Source of the DNA: a virus
DNA length: 50,937 nt
Virus record (IMG/VR): IMGVR_UViG_3300042260_000490
Coordinates: 1 to 50,937 of that record
Strand: one strand, 5' to 3'
Shown here: piece by piece, positions 17,128 to 24,902 of the stretch
Layout of the letters: each line of letters begins with the position of its first letter
How positions within the stretch are numbered: the stretch's first letter is position 1
The notes under the pieces: model-generated
Told to the model about the DNA's origin: nothing
Database searches by the model: none
The model's input: the letters and a program-made list of their open reading frames with translations, nothing else
Made by a program: the position numbers and the translations under genes

Positions 17128-17286
17128 TTATTTTTTTAAATTATTGATTTCAATTAATTTAGTTAATTCTTTATTGACAATTTTTCGTTTGTTTTTAGAA
17201 TCGATTAAAGAATTATACTCTACTAATTTAGTATATTCAATGCCATTTTTATCTTTTACTTTGATTACCAATTTTGATTTTTCCAT
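17128..17286 (-). CDS. 52-aa basic hypothetical protein
   Basis: Begins MEKSKLVIKVKDKNGIEY and ends LTKLIEINNLKK; Lys/Ile/Asn-rich with two short predicted strands. It starts 5 nt after the thymidylate synthase stop and fills the gap to the next promoter. No family is recognised. Confidence 0.55.
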   Translation of the reverse strand: MEKSKLVIKVKDKNGIEYTKLVEYNSLIDSKNKRKIVNKELTKLIEINNLKK

Positions 17287-17291
17287 TATGC

Positions 17292-18386
17292 TTAGTTTGA
17301 AAGTGGTGCTTTAATTGTTGGATGACATTGATAATTTTCTACCTTAAAAAAATCAGGTCTATATCGATTTATTTTTTCATTAAATGACATTTCTCCAACC
17401 AATTCAACATCATTTATATAATGATACTCATCTAAGAAAAGAAGATTTGGTAAATCATATGATTCTCTACTAAGTTGTTCCTTAGCTTGTTCAATATGAT
17501 TGGAATACAAATGAACATCACCTAAATTACCAATTAATTCATCAGGTATCATATTTACTTCTTTAGCAATTATCTCTAATAACAATCCATAAGATGCAAT
17601 GTTGAATGGTAAACCTAAGAATGTATCTACTGAACGTTGATTCCACATTAAAGAGATTGCTCTGGTTGGAATGTTTTTCTCATCAGCTTTTTTCATTAAA
17701 AGAGTTAAACAAAAGGCCTCTAAAGCATCCACTTGCTCTTGCACATCTGGGAGTAGTATTTGTAAGCGTTCTTTCTCACTCAACTCTCTTGTATATACTT
17801 GAAATCCATAGTGACAAGGTGGAAGAACCATTTGGTCTAATTCTCCAACATTCCAAGCATTAACCATTAATCGTCTTGAGTCTGGATTGTTTATAAGGTC
17901 GTCAATTAGGGTTTGGATTTGGTCAGTATTTGAGTTTAACCCTTCCCAACTTCTCCATTGAGCCCCATAAATTGGACCTAATTGACCCCATTGTTTTGCA
18001 AATTCAGGAACTATCTTAATTAGATTTTCAAACTCCGTAACATCAGGATAAGATTTTTCTAATTGTTCCGGAGTCATTTTATCACTCCAGTCCTTTTTAT
18101 GTGCTTCAACATATCGTTTATAAGCATCACCTGTCCAAATGTGGCAATCGTAATCCAATAAGAATTTGATGTTAGTATCTCCCCTTAGAAACCATAAGAG
18201 TTCCGTCACCATAGTTTTCCACGCCATCTTCTTTGTGGTAAGTAATGGAAACCCTTGTGACATTTTATGTCTGATTTGTCTTCCAAATACCGATATAGTA
18301 CCAGTACCAGTTCTATCACTTTTCTGAATCCCGTTATCTAAAATGTCTTGTAATAAATCTTGATATTTCTTATCTATTGTATTCAT
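17292..18386 (-). CDS. thyA: Thymidylate synthase
   Basis: 364 aa; converts dUMP to dTMP with methylene-tetrahydrofolate. Visible signatures: DRTGTGTISVFGRQIRH, ELLWFLRGDTN, the nucleophile C191 in LPPCHYGFQVY, SLMWNQRSVDTFLGLPFNIASY and the C-terminus KVENYQCHPTIKAPLSN. It is about 100 residues longer than E. coli ThyA, with insertions at about 90-130 and 200-220. Its start overlaps the stop of the membrane-anchored gene upstream by 1 nt. It supplies dTMP for an AT-rich genome. Confidence 0.96.
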   Translation of the reverse strand: MNTIDKKYQDLLQDILDNGIQKSDRTGTGTISVFGRQIRHKMSQGFPLLTTKKMAWKTMVTELLWFLRGDTNIKFLLDYDCHIWTGDAYKRYVEAHKKDWSDKMTPEQLEKSYPDVTEFENLIKIVPEFAKQWGQLGPIYGAQWRSWEGLNSNTDQIQTLIDDLINNPDSRRLMVNAWNVGELDQMVLPPCHYGFQVYTRELSEKERLQILLPDVQEQVDALEAFCLTLLMKKADEKNIPTRAISLMWNQRSVDTFLGLPFNIASYGLLLEIIAKEVNMIPDELIGNLGDVHLYSNHIEQAKEQLSRESYDLPNLLFLDEYHYINDVELVGEMSFNEKINRYRPDFFKVENYQCHPTIKAPLSN

Positions 18387-18745
18387 TAAAATTTTGTAGT
18401 TGTTTGTTTTTTAAATTCTCTATCGGATTCTATATCATAGTTTTCTTTCATCTGTGAGATGCGAATGAAATCTTTGTATGCTTTTGGATGATTGTATTTA
18501 AGATAATCTAATGACATTTCATATCTAAAAATAATATCTTCATATCTACTTTCTCTACTATCAAACCCATCTTCTAAGAAAATAATTTCTCCTTGTAAAT
18601 TTGATATAACACTTTGGAGAGAATCTATTTTTTGATGTTGGGGTGATTCGATTGTAGTTGGTTGGGATTTCATTGCGGGTATCACTACTGCAACTAAAAA
18701 TCCAATTAAAACACCTGATATAATTGATAATATTAATTGTTTCAT
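18386..18745 (-). CDS. Membrane-anchored coiled-coil protein
   Basis: 119 aa. An N-terminal hydrophobic helix (about 4-26, LILSIISGVLIGFLVAVVIP) is followed by a coiled stretch (IDSLQSVISNLQGEIIFLED) and a Tyr-rich helical tail. This resembles small spanin-like or envelope-anchored phage proteins, though no lipobox is present. It is coupled by 4-nt and 1-nt overlaps to its neighbours. Confidence 0.6.
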   Translation of the reverse strand: MKQLILSIISGVLIGFLVAVVIPAMKSQPTTIESPQHQKIDSLQSVISNLQGEIIFLEDGFDSRESRYEDIIFRYEMSLDYLKYNHPKAYKDFIRISQMKENYDIESDREFKKQTTTKF

Positions 18746-19029
18746 TTGATTTCAATAAATTCAGAATATTTGTAATTTAATTTTGCTTGATAATCCGATT
18801 TCCAATTTTGGATAATTTCTTCTGCCTGAGATTGAGTTTGAAATGGAAATGCTCCACTTCTCCATACTTTAATTGGTAAAGTAAAGTAATTTGTTCTATA
18901 CCATACTTTTTTTTGTGGTAAGTAATATTTTACCCCATTATCCACCCAAGTTTCTATTCGATATTTTGGATTTGCTTCTGATGTTATCACTCCCAATACC
19001 ATCAGTAATGTTAATATTTTGGTTTTCAT
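18742..19029 (-). CDS. Small secreted protein
   Basis: 95 aa with a signal peptide (MKTKILTLLMVLGVITSEA). The mature part is aromatic and basic: YRIETWVDNGVKYYLPQKKVWY and FPFQTQSQAEEIIQNWKSDY, which recalls SPOR-like or envelope-binding repeats but is too short to assign. It is first in the unit read from the promoter just upstream. Confidence 0.6.
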   Translation of the reverse strand: MKTKILTLLMVLGVITSEANPKYRIETWVDNGVKYYLPQKKVWYRTNYFTLPIKVWRSGAFPFQTQSQAEEIIQNWKSDYQAKLNYKYSEFIEIK

Positions 19030-19033
19030 TGAT

Positions 19034-19068
19034 TAAATATACGAAAAATAAGTGATATTTCCAACAAA
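19034..19068 (-). promoter_or_regulatory. Weaker Bacteroidota-type promoter
   Basis: The coding strand has TATATTTA as a -7 box. The upstream element is TTTG at 23 nt, or GTTG at the usual 20 nt. It lies just before the secreted-protein gene and probably serves it and thyA. Confidence 0.5.
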
Positions 19069-19069
19069 T

Positions 19070-19846
19070 TTAGACAATTATTTTAGTATGTTCCTCAATT
19101 TCATCAATTAATATGTGAGATTTTGGTTGTCTAAAGTAAAAATCTAAGTGAACAAACTTCTTTGCTAACGCATTATTTATATCATATGATTCCAATTGTT
19201 CCGAAAAAGGTGAATATTCATACAAAAACCCAATATCAGTTTTATAATAATGCAAATAATTGTATAATAAGAATTGTTCGTAAAATTGAACACTTGATTT
19301 TGTCCAATCACCATTCATTATTCTTAAAATCTTTTCATACATCTTTTTAACAATAAATGGATTATTCACTGCAACTAAACTATTATTTGGAAATGTAAGC
19401 CAATCCAATTGTATATCGATTCTATCTTTAAATTCTTCGTATGAATTCAAATAATAATTGTTGATATATCGAGTTCCTGCGATGTTTTCTGGTTCGCCTT
19501 CTTTATAACCATAAGTAATGGTATGTGGTGTGATTATTGGTTCAAATATAAGAGTATCCAAATCCAACATTACATACGGCTCATTCTGTTCCATCATAGC
19601 ATAAATTTTTGCTAATCCGTAGGTATGTTCATTGACATCTCTTAATGAATTCAAAATGATAACCTCATCAAAATACAAATCATGTTCTTTGAAATTTCTA
19701 TCAGTTCTCCTATCACAATATAAGACAGTTTTATAATGTCTTTTTGCTAACTTCAAAGACAATCTAGCAAGTTTATAAAACGTTTCAGATTGACCTTTCC
19801 AATAATCATCAATTAGTTTGTAACTATATACTGCTTTTTTTATCAT
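19070..19846 (-). CDS. Glycosyltransferase-like protein (GT-A type with DxD)
   Basis: 258 aa. It has the layout of a nucleotide-diphospho-sugar transferase: AVYSYKLIDDYWKG at the N-terminus, YKTVLYCDRRT, then YVMLDLDTLIFEP with the metal-binding DxD, NNSLVAVNNPF and a C-terminal FVHLDFYFRQPKSH. The family resembles DUF6734-type transferases. The acceptor is unknown; it could modify phage DNA, virion protein or host surface glycan. Confidence 0.68.
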   Translation of the reverse strand: MIKKAVYSYKLIDDYWKGQSETFYKLARLSLKLAKRHYKTVLYCDRRTDRNFKEHDLYFDEVIILNSLRDVNEHTYGLAKIYAMMEQNEPYVMLDLDTLIFEPIITPHTITYGYKEGEPENIAGTRYINNYYLNSYEEFKDRIDIQLDWLTFPNNSLVAVNNPFIVKKMYEKILRIMNGDWTKSSVQFYEQFLLYNYLHYYKTDIGFLYEYSPFSEQLESYDINNALAKKFVHLDFYFRQPKSHILIDEIEEHTKIIV

Positions 19847-19858
19847 CGGTATAACTTA

Positions 19859-20059
19859 TTAAAATGTGGAGTTTCTAACATCAAACATAAAATCTCTAAT
19901 TTTTTCTAATTTCTTTATAGTCATTTCGGCTTCCATTCCTTTTTTTAATTCTACTATAATATCATTAACTGATTCAATTGAAATGTTGAAACCATCATCT
20001 CTTGAATTTAAAAAGTTTTCTGAAATCTTGTACTTTGCTGCAATCTGTTGAATGTTCAT
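19859..20059 (-). CDS. Small hypothetical protein
   Basis: 66 aa: MNIQQIAAKYKISENFLNSRD resembles the first helices of a helix-turn-helix, followed by a Lys/Glu-rich helix. It is too short to assign. It lies 4 nt after the helicase gene. Confidence 0.5.
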   Translation of the reverse strand: MNIQQIAAKYKISENFLNSRDDGFNISIESVNDIIVELKKGMEAEMTIKKLEKIRDFMFDVRNSTF

Positions 20060-20063
20060 AATT

Positions 20064-21449
20064 TTATTTTTTTATTTGTTCTAAACGTAGAATTTCTTCT
20101 TTAATTTTCTGATTATACGGATTCCACGTTATATTATCCAATAACCATTTTCTATAATAAGGTGGGATTGATGCCACCGGTTTATTTTTGTATTTACCAA
20201 AGGTCATATAAACCTTTTGAATTTCACCTTCGGAATTTCTTTGTTCGGCAAGATTAACTCCACCTTCTAAGTGCAATCCTATTTCGTGAATAGGTATTCC
20301 GGTAATCTTCTTCTTATTCTCCCCATAGAGTTCCCAAGTCCCCTCATCATCTTCTTTGTAGTATAAATCCTCAACCTTACCAAAACGTTCAAGAGAACCC
20401 ACAAAATCCACAACTAAACAATCTTTTTTGTTATTGTGAATACGAGTTCCTCTACCAACGAATTGATACCACCATGAGATAGATGCAGTTGGTCTTGCGG
20501 TGATTAAACAATCTAATTCTGGATAATCGAATCCAACCGTCAATACGTTTACCTGAACAATAACTCTGATTTGTTGATTACGGAATTCTTCGATAATACG
20601 ATTACGTTCTGCAGTTGGAGTATCTCCATGTACCACTGCAGCCGATGGAATCTTACGAGCAAGATTAGTTGCTTGTTCGATTGTTGGGACTGCAATTAGA
20701 ATAGATTTTCTATCATGCATTTCGTAAATCTTCTTAACAATCTTTGTTTCTAAATTTTGATTCTCATATGCTCGAGCAATAGAATCATTGGTATATTCAG
20801 CACCAGATGAATTGAACATCAACGCACCGGTATCAAAATCATAAGATTGATATACCAATGGTGTCCAAAATCCTAATTTAACAATATCTTGAATTTGTGC
20901 AACGTGAAGAATGTGTTTAAAGAAAACACCATGTTTAGATTTATTGGTCAACATTACTAACTTTGAGTAAGGACCAGTTTCACTCATATTGGATTGTAAT
21001 TTAAGAGGAGTTGCGGTTAGACCTAAAACATGAGTTGCCTTCATTGAATCTAAAAATCTTCTCAACATTCCACCCTTATCTCTTGGATATCTATCACACT
21101 CATCGATGATTACTTTCGTAATACCCAATTCTCTAAACTTATATCCAATGGATACGATAGAACCAATTGTTGCATATGTCACATCACCCAATTCTTTACT
21201 ACCCATTGATGCTGAATATATTGCAGCCTTTCCACCGAAGTAAACAAACTTATTATAGTTTTGTTCTAATAATTCTTTTGATGGTTGTAGAACTAAAACC
21301 TTTTCTTCAATACCCTTTGCTATATGGGCAATAACAATCGATTTACCGAATGCAGTAGGTGCAACGATAATCGAAGGTGCCATTTTAGGTATCTTAAAAA
21401 ATTCGATACCAATCGTAACTGGGTCTATTTGATTTTGTCTTAATTCCAA
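20064..21449 (-). CDS. SF2 DNA helicase, UvsW/RadD-like, with ExoX-type C-terminal domain
   Basis: 461 aa. Motifs in order: Walker A PTAFGKS (31-37), DECD (116-119), LTATPLK (about 144-150), and VNVLTVGFDYPELDCLITARPT with WWYQFVGRGTR (motifs V-VI). UvsW-type helicases remodel recombination and replication intermediates. Residues about 410-450, VYMTFGKYKNKPVASIPPYYRKWLLDN, look like the small FGKYKG domain found in exodeoxyribonuclease X C-termini (DUF3820-like), an addition not present in T4 UvsW. Confidence 0.9.
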   Translation of the reverse strand: MELRQNQIDPVTIGIEFFKIPKMAPSIIVAPTAFGKSIVIAHIAKGIEEKVLVLQPSKELLEQNYNKFVYFGGKAAIYSASMGSKELGDVTYATIGSIVSIGYKFRELGITKVIIDECDRYPRDKGGMLRRFLDSMKATHVLGLTATPLKLQSNMSETGPYSKLVMLTNKSKHGVFFKHILHVAQIQDIVKLGFWTPLVYQSYDFDTGALMFNSSGAEYTNDSIARAYENQNLETKIVKKIYEMHDRKSILIAVPTIEQATNLARKIPSAAVVHGDTPTAERNRIIEEFRNQQIRVIVQVNVLTVGFDYPELDCLITARPTASISWWYQFVGRGTRIHNNKKDCLVVDFVGSLERFGKVEDLYYKEDDEGTWELYGENKKKITGIPIHEIGLHLEGGVNLAEQRNSEGEIQKVYMTFGKYKNKPVASIPPYYRKWLLDNITWNPYNQKIKEEILRLEQIKK

Positions 21450-21458
21450 AACATTTTA

Positions 21459-21740
21459 TTATTTAATATCAAAAGTTAAAACTCCATATGAGATATCAAC
21501 CCAAAGGTTTGCCCATATTAAATTTAAACCCATCATAATACCTGGTCTATGATTTTCACTTTTAAACATTTTTTTACCTTTGTATTTAGTTCCAACTGCT
21601 TTATAAGTTTTCCACCATATACCTAATTTCTTTTCTTGCCACTTTGTTTTTTCATAGGAATCATCCGTTCCCACTTTATCACCTTGATATCTTAAAACTA
21701 TATTTACTTTTAGTTTTCCTATCTTTTTTCTTATAATCAT
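21459..21740 (-). CDS. Hypothetical protein
   Basis: 93 aa, Lys- and Trp-rich: TKWQEKKLGIWWKTYKAVGTKYKGKKMF, with a C-terminal strand WANLWVDISYGVLTFDI. No family is recognised. It overlaps the next upstream gene by 4 nt. Confidence 0.5.
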   Translation of the reverse strand: MIIRKKIGKLKVNIVLRYQGDKVGTDDSYEKTKWQEKKLGIWWKTYKAVGTKYKGKKMFKSENHRPGIMMGLNLIWANLWVDISYGVLTFDIK

Positions 21741-21949
21741 AAATTGTATTTCTTTTTGTATTTCTCTTCGAAGTTTCCAACACCTATTTCCAATATTTCA
21801 TTTTCATGTGGAATCGGCGGTTTTCTCTTCTTTGCGTCTAATATATCATCAACCCGCATATTCTTAAATACTTCAATTTGAATTTTTGAGTTTTTTCTCG
21901 GTCCTTTATGAACCACCCAAATATCAGATATGCTATTTATATTTCCCAT
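21737..21949 (-). CDS. Hypothetical protein
   Basis: 70 aa, basic, with ISDIWVVHKGPRKNSKIQIEVF and a Lys-rich end. Nothing recognised. It is coupled to its downstream neighbour by an ATGA-type overlap. Confidence 0.5.
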   Translation of the reverse strand: MGNINSISDIWVVHKGPRKNSKIQIEVFKNMRVDDILDAKKRKPPIPHENEILEIGVGNFEEKYKKKYNL

Positions 21950-21959
21950 ATTGTATTCG

Positions 21960-22589
21960 TTAATCCCACCAACCTCTCATATCAGAACCATCGAACCAAT
22001 CATTCCAAAAATTATGTTTCAACATTTCTTCTGGTGTTTTTTCTTTAAGTAATTTTTTATATTGATTTCTGTTTTGACCTTTAAAGATATTCCACAATTC
22101 TTCCCATTCTTTATCATCAATAGTTTGTGCTAATTTGAATACTTTTCTATTGTGAATAGTTTGTTCTTTAGTTTCATTATCTTTTAATCTGTATAACCCA
22201 TCTTCAGTAAGTTCGAATTCAAATGGACTCTGATGTAGTTCACCCAATTTTTCTTCGGCTTGTTCAACGTAATTATCATCTAAACGATTTTTTAATAATT
22301 GAATTGCTCGTTGCATTTTAGCAACTTTCTTATTTCTACTAATATCTTCTTCCATTCCTTTTACAGAAATTTCCTTTTCCATAATTACCAATGAACGATG
22401 TAATATCTCCAATGTATATCGATAATCCCACCATTGATGATTGTATAACTCCTTGCGGAAACGATAAATGTTTTTAAAAAATGTGGGCAATCCTCTTCTA
22501 AAAAATTCCCATACTTTCCATAACTTGGTGTCATACCAAGCCAACTTTTCTAAACTTTCAAAAAAGGTATCCTTAAACTCTACTTTCAT
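21960..22589 (-). CDS. Conserved phage hypothetical protein, Trp/Lys-rich
   Basis: 209 aa, mostly helical. The N-terminus MKVEFKDTFFESLEKLAWYD and RFRKELYNHQWWDYRYTLEILHRSLVIMEKEI recur in hypotheticals of large myoviruses, as does the C-terminal NDWFDGSDMRGWWD. The N-terminal dozen residues resemble RelE/YoeB-type toxins, but the rest does not. Its function is unknown. Confidence 0.62.
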   Translation of the reverse strand: MKVEFKDTFFESLEKLAWYDTKLWKVWEFFRRGLPTFFKNIYRFRKELYNHQWWDYRYTLEILHRSLVIMEKEISVKGMEEDISRNKKVAKMQRAIQLLKNRLDDNYVEQAEEKLGELHQSPFEFELTEDGLYRLKDNETKEQTIHNRKVFKLAQTIDDKEWEELWNIFKGQNRNQYKKLLKEKTPEEMLKHNFWNDWFDGSDMRGWWD

Positions 22590-22590
22590 A

Positions 22591-23364
22591 TTATATAAAA
22601 TCTATTAATTCTTTACTTAAAAAATCATAATCAAACGTCAATGGTTTGTTTATTGGTTCATAACTCAAATCACACGTACAACCATTAAATGCATATCCCC
22701 ATTTAGTTTGTCTATAACCATATGCCTCGTGAATATGACCTGAAAAATGTAATTGAGGTTTCACTTCATCCAATCGATGATATAATTGTTCGCATCCTAC
22801 GTTTAATCCACCTCTATCGGTTCTATCACAATAACCATAAATTGGGCCGTGTGTGATAACAATATCTGTATCGTTTGGTATGGTTTGCCAGTATTGGTTA
22901 ATTTGATGTGGATATGCATTAAAAGCCCAACCAAATCCAAATGCTGGAGTAATGGGTGAACCCCATATCTTTAACCCATCAATTGTAATATCTGAATTTT
23001 CTAAATAATACACATTAGGATTTAATTCAGAATTCAATAGGATATCTAACCATTGTGGTTTACCTACTGAAGGGAAATGTTCATTACCTTCGGTTTCCCA
23101 TACTGAGCGTTTACCATCAAAATAATCAATTTTATTTTGCATCAGTATTTCAGAATCAAAAGACATATCGTGATTACCTGCAATAAAAACTTTATGAGTA
23201 TAGTTATCGATTTCATTAAACCATTTTATGAACGATTCAACTTCTCTCGGTCTACCCAATGAAGATACATCACCACTATGAATTAGTAAATCACCGCCAG
23301 GTAATTTACCAGTCAATTGTTTGTGTTTATTGTGAGTATCACTAATGTGTGTTATTCGCTTCAT
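22591..23364 (-). CDS. Calcineurin-like metallophosphoesterase
   Basis: 257 aa from the preferred start (MKRITHISDTHNKHK). All metal-binding motifs are present: ISDTHN, IHSGDVSS, AGNHD, THGP and the final GHIH in HFSGHIHEAYG. It hydrolyses phosphomonoesters or diesters; in phages such enzymes act on nucleotides, 2',3'-cyclic or signalling nucleotides, or RNA ends. The longer in-frame start would add MVIKVTNM before the core and overlap further into the upstream gene, so it is less likely. Confidence 0.88.
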   Translation of the reverse strand: MKRITHISDTHNKHKQLTGKLPGGDLLIHSGDVSSLGRPREVESFIKWFNEIDNYTHKVFIAGNHDMSFDSEILMQNKIDYFDGKRSVWETEGNEHFPSVGKPQWLDILLNSELNPNVYYLENSDITIDGLKIWGSPITPAFGFGWAFNAYPHQINQYWQTIPNDTDIVITHGPIYGYCDRTDRGGLNVGCEQLYHRLDEVKPQLHFSGHIHEAYGYRQTKWGYAFNGCTCDLSYEPINKPLTFDYDFLSKELIDFI

Positions 23365-23563
23365 CATATTCGTAACTTTTATGACCAACTATTTGATATG
23401 CTTCATACGTTGCTTCCGTAGCAATTTCTAATGCTTTATAAATTTCCTCATCGTATTCAGCAAGTGGATGTTTTATACAATGGTCGTGTAATGTAGATGC
23501 TAATATATGCAATCTATCCATCAATTCCAAATAATGTCCTGAATTTATTTTATTATTTTCCAT
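23342..23563 (-). CDS. Small helical hypothetical protein
   Basis: 73 aa: LELMDRLHILASTLHDHCIKHP and KALEIATEATYEAYQIVGHKS suggest a two-helix hairpin. It overlaps both neighbours slightly. No known function. Confidence 0.55.
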   Translation of the reverse strand: MENNKINSGHYLELMDRLHILASTLHDHCIKHPLAEYDEEIYKALEIATEATYEAYQIVGHKSYEYDEANNTH

Positions 23564-23816
23564 TTACTTTTGATTTATGCAATGAAATGTAACGCTTGTA
23601 ATCTACCTGAACTAAATTGGGTTCATCGTTACTATCTACAACTAAAATTTCAATATCCCCATTTAATCTAACACCGATTCCACTAAATCCAAAACCTTCG
23701 CATATAATCGGTTTGTAATATCCTTTAGGAATATCTTCTGCGATTTGCTCAATATCAAAATCCCATTTCAATTCGGGTTCATATATTTCACAATATTGTT
23801 TACTAAATTCTGCCAT
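23553..23816 (-). CDS. Small hypothetical protein
   Basis: 87 aa from MAEFSKQYCEIYEP, an ATG chosen because the upstream alternative overlaps the preceding micro-gene. The middle is GYYKPIICEGFGFSGIGVRLNGDIEILVVD. Not recognised. Confidence 0.55.
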   Translation of the reverse strand: MAEFSKQYCEIYEPELKWDFDIEQIAEDIPKGYYKPIICEGFGFSGIGVRLNGDIEILVVDSNDEPNLVQVDYKRYISLHKSKVNGK

Positions 23817-23826
23817 AATTTTATTT

Positions 23827-23937
23827 TTAATCAAACATTGCAATTACAATCAGCATAATTATCAATCCAATACTAGCATAGAATGATACATCTTCTGAAT
23901 ATTTAATTTGTTCTGGTCGTTTTCCTTGAGTTTTCAT
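23827..23937 (-). CDS. 36-aa single-TM micro-protein
   Basis: Starts MKTQGKRPEQIKYSEDV and ends in a hydrophobic helix (FYASIGLIIMLIVIAMFD). The start is 1 nt after the UvdE stop and the stop is 10 nt before the next start, so it fits the operon exactly. Membrane micro-protein of unknown role. Confidence 0.55.
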   Translation of the reverse strand: MKTQGKRPEQIKYSEDVSFYASIGLIIMLIVIAMFD

Positions 23938-23938
23938 A

Positions 23939-24841
23939 TTAATTAATAAAAGGTAAAATTGCTAATTCTTTTGCCTTGGCCTCTATCATAATATCTACAT
24001 CGATTCCGTATGTGTTGGGAACTGAATTGATATAATCGGAATGTGCCTGTGGTTTAAGTTTTGAATCATTTTCATGTAATGCTTTTGATTCTGAATAGTG
24101 AACAATTGGTTTAACACCGCTTGGTTTCCACGTACTTACGGCCAACGATAAGGCCTGTTCTTCGGAGAGGTCACCCGTCTGAAACGTATGGTGGTGATAA
24201 TCAAAAACAATAGGGATACCAATTTTCTCATGTATATAAATTAAATCTTTTACAGAATACATCGATGATTTATCGTCATTCTCCACAGTCAAACGTTTTT
24301 GAACCGAATTAGAGAGTCTTTTGAAGTTCTCACAGAATCTATCCATCGCAGAGATTTTATCTCCGTAAACACCATTACAATGGATATTAATTTTATTGTA
24401 AGGTGATAGGTCTAAACCTAACAAATCGAATATCTTACCATGTAACTCTAAATCTTTAATAGTATTCTCAACTACTTTTGGATTTGGTGAAACTAATACA
24501 TTGAAAGGACCGGGATGGGATGTAATCCGTAAACCATTTTCTTTGGCATACGTGCCACAACCTTTTAAGATATTTGAAATCTTAGTGTAATCTGGTAAAT
24601 CTTCTAAATTGTATTCACTACCCCACGGGAAAATATCGGATGATATACGGAATACTTTAATATTGGATTTTACGTTCCATTTGATAATCTCAAACAAATC
24701 TCGTACATTTTGTAATGCTAGTTCTGAAGCATATGAAATACCTTTTTGTGTAAAGGTCTTTTTAACCATACCACGATTAGTAGTAATCTTAGGATTCTGT
24801 TCTCCTAATGTCATATTGATACACGCGTAACCTAAATTCAT
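23939..24841 (-). CDS. uvsE: UV damage endonuclease UvdE/UvsE
   Basis: 300 aa. A TIM-barrel endonuclease nicking 5' of UV photoproducts. Clear signatures: MNLGYACINMTLGEQ, NVRDLFEIIKWNVKSNIKVFRISSDIFPWG, SHPGPFNVLVSPN, VENDDKSSMY and FDYHHHTF, containing the His/Glu/Asp metal ligands. It follows a perfect host-type promoter after the membrane/EF-hand gene. Confidence 0.95.
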   Translation of the reverse strand: MNLGYACINMTLGEQNPKITTNRGMVKKTFTQKGISYASELALQNVRDLFEIIKWNVKSNIKVFRISSDIFPWGSEYNLEDLPDYTKISNILKGCGTYAKENGLRITSHPGPFNVLVSPNPKVVENTIKDLELHGKIFDLLGLDLSPYNKINIHCNGVYGDKISAMDRFCENFKRLSNSVQKRLTVENDDKSSMYSVKDLIYIHEKIGIPIVFDYHHHTFQTGDLSEEQALSLAVSTWKPSGVKPIVHYSESKALHENDSKLKPQAHSDYINSVPNTYGIDVDIMIEAKAKELAILPFIN

Positions 24842-24867
24842 AATATATAGTTTTACATTTTATAAAG

Positions 24868-24899
24868 CTAATATACGAATATTATTTGTAATTACCAAA
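24868..24899 (-). promoter_or_regulatory. Bacteroidota-type promoter
   Basis: TTTG, 20 nt, TATATTAG on the coding strand, 26 nt before the uvsE start. Probably drives the uvsE-phosphoesterase-helicase run. Confidence 0.75.
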
Positions 24900-24902
24900 T
24901 AT

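Noticed and set aside
18561-18755. A 64-aa minus-strand frame with Ile/Asn-rich start
   Set aside because: It lies in another frame inside the membrane-anchored coiled-coil gene and its neighbour, both of which have good signal/TM features and 4-nt coupling.
21960-22589. RelE/YoeB-type toxin call for the 209-aa protein
   Set aside because: Only the first dozen residues look similar; the length, the Trp-rich helices and the lack of an antitoxin partner do not fit.
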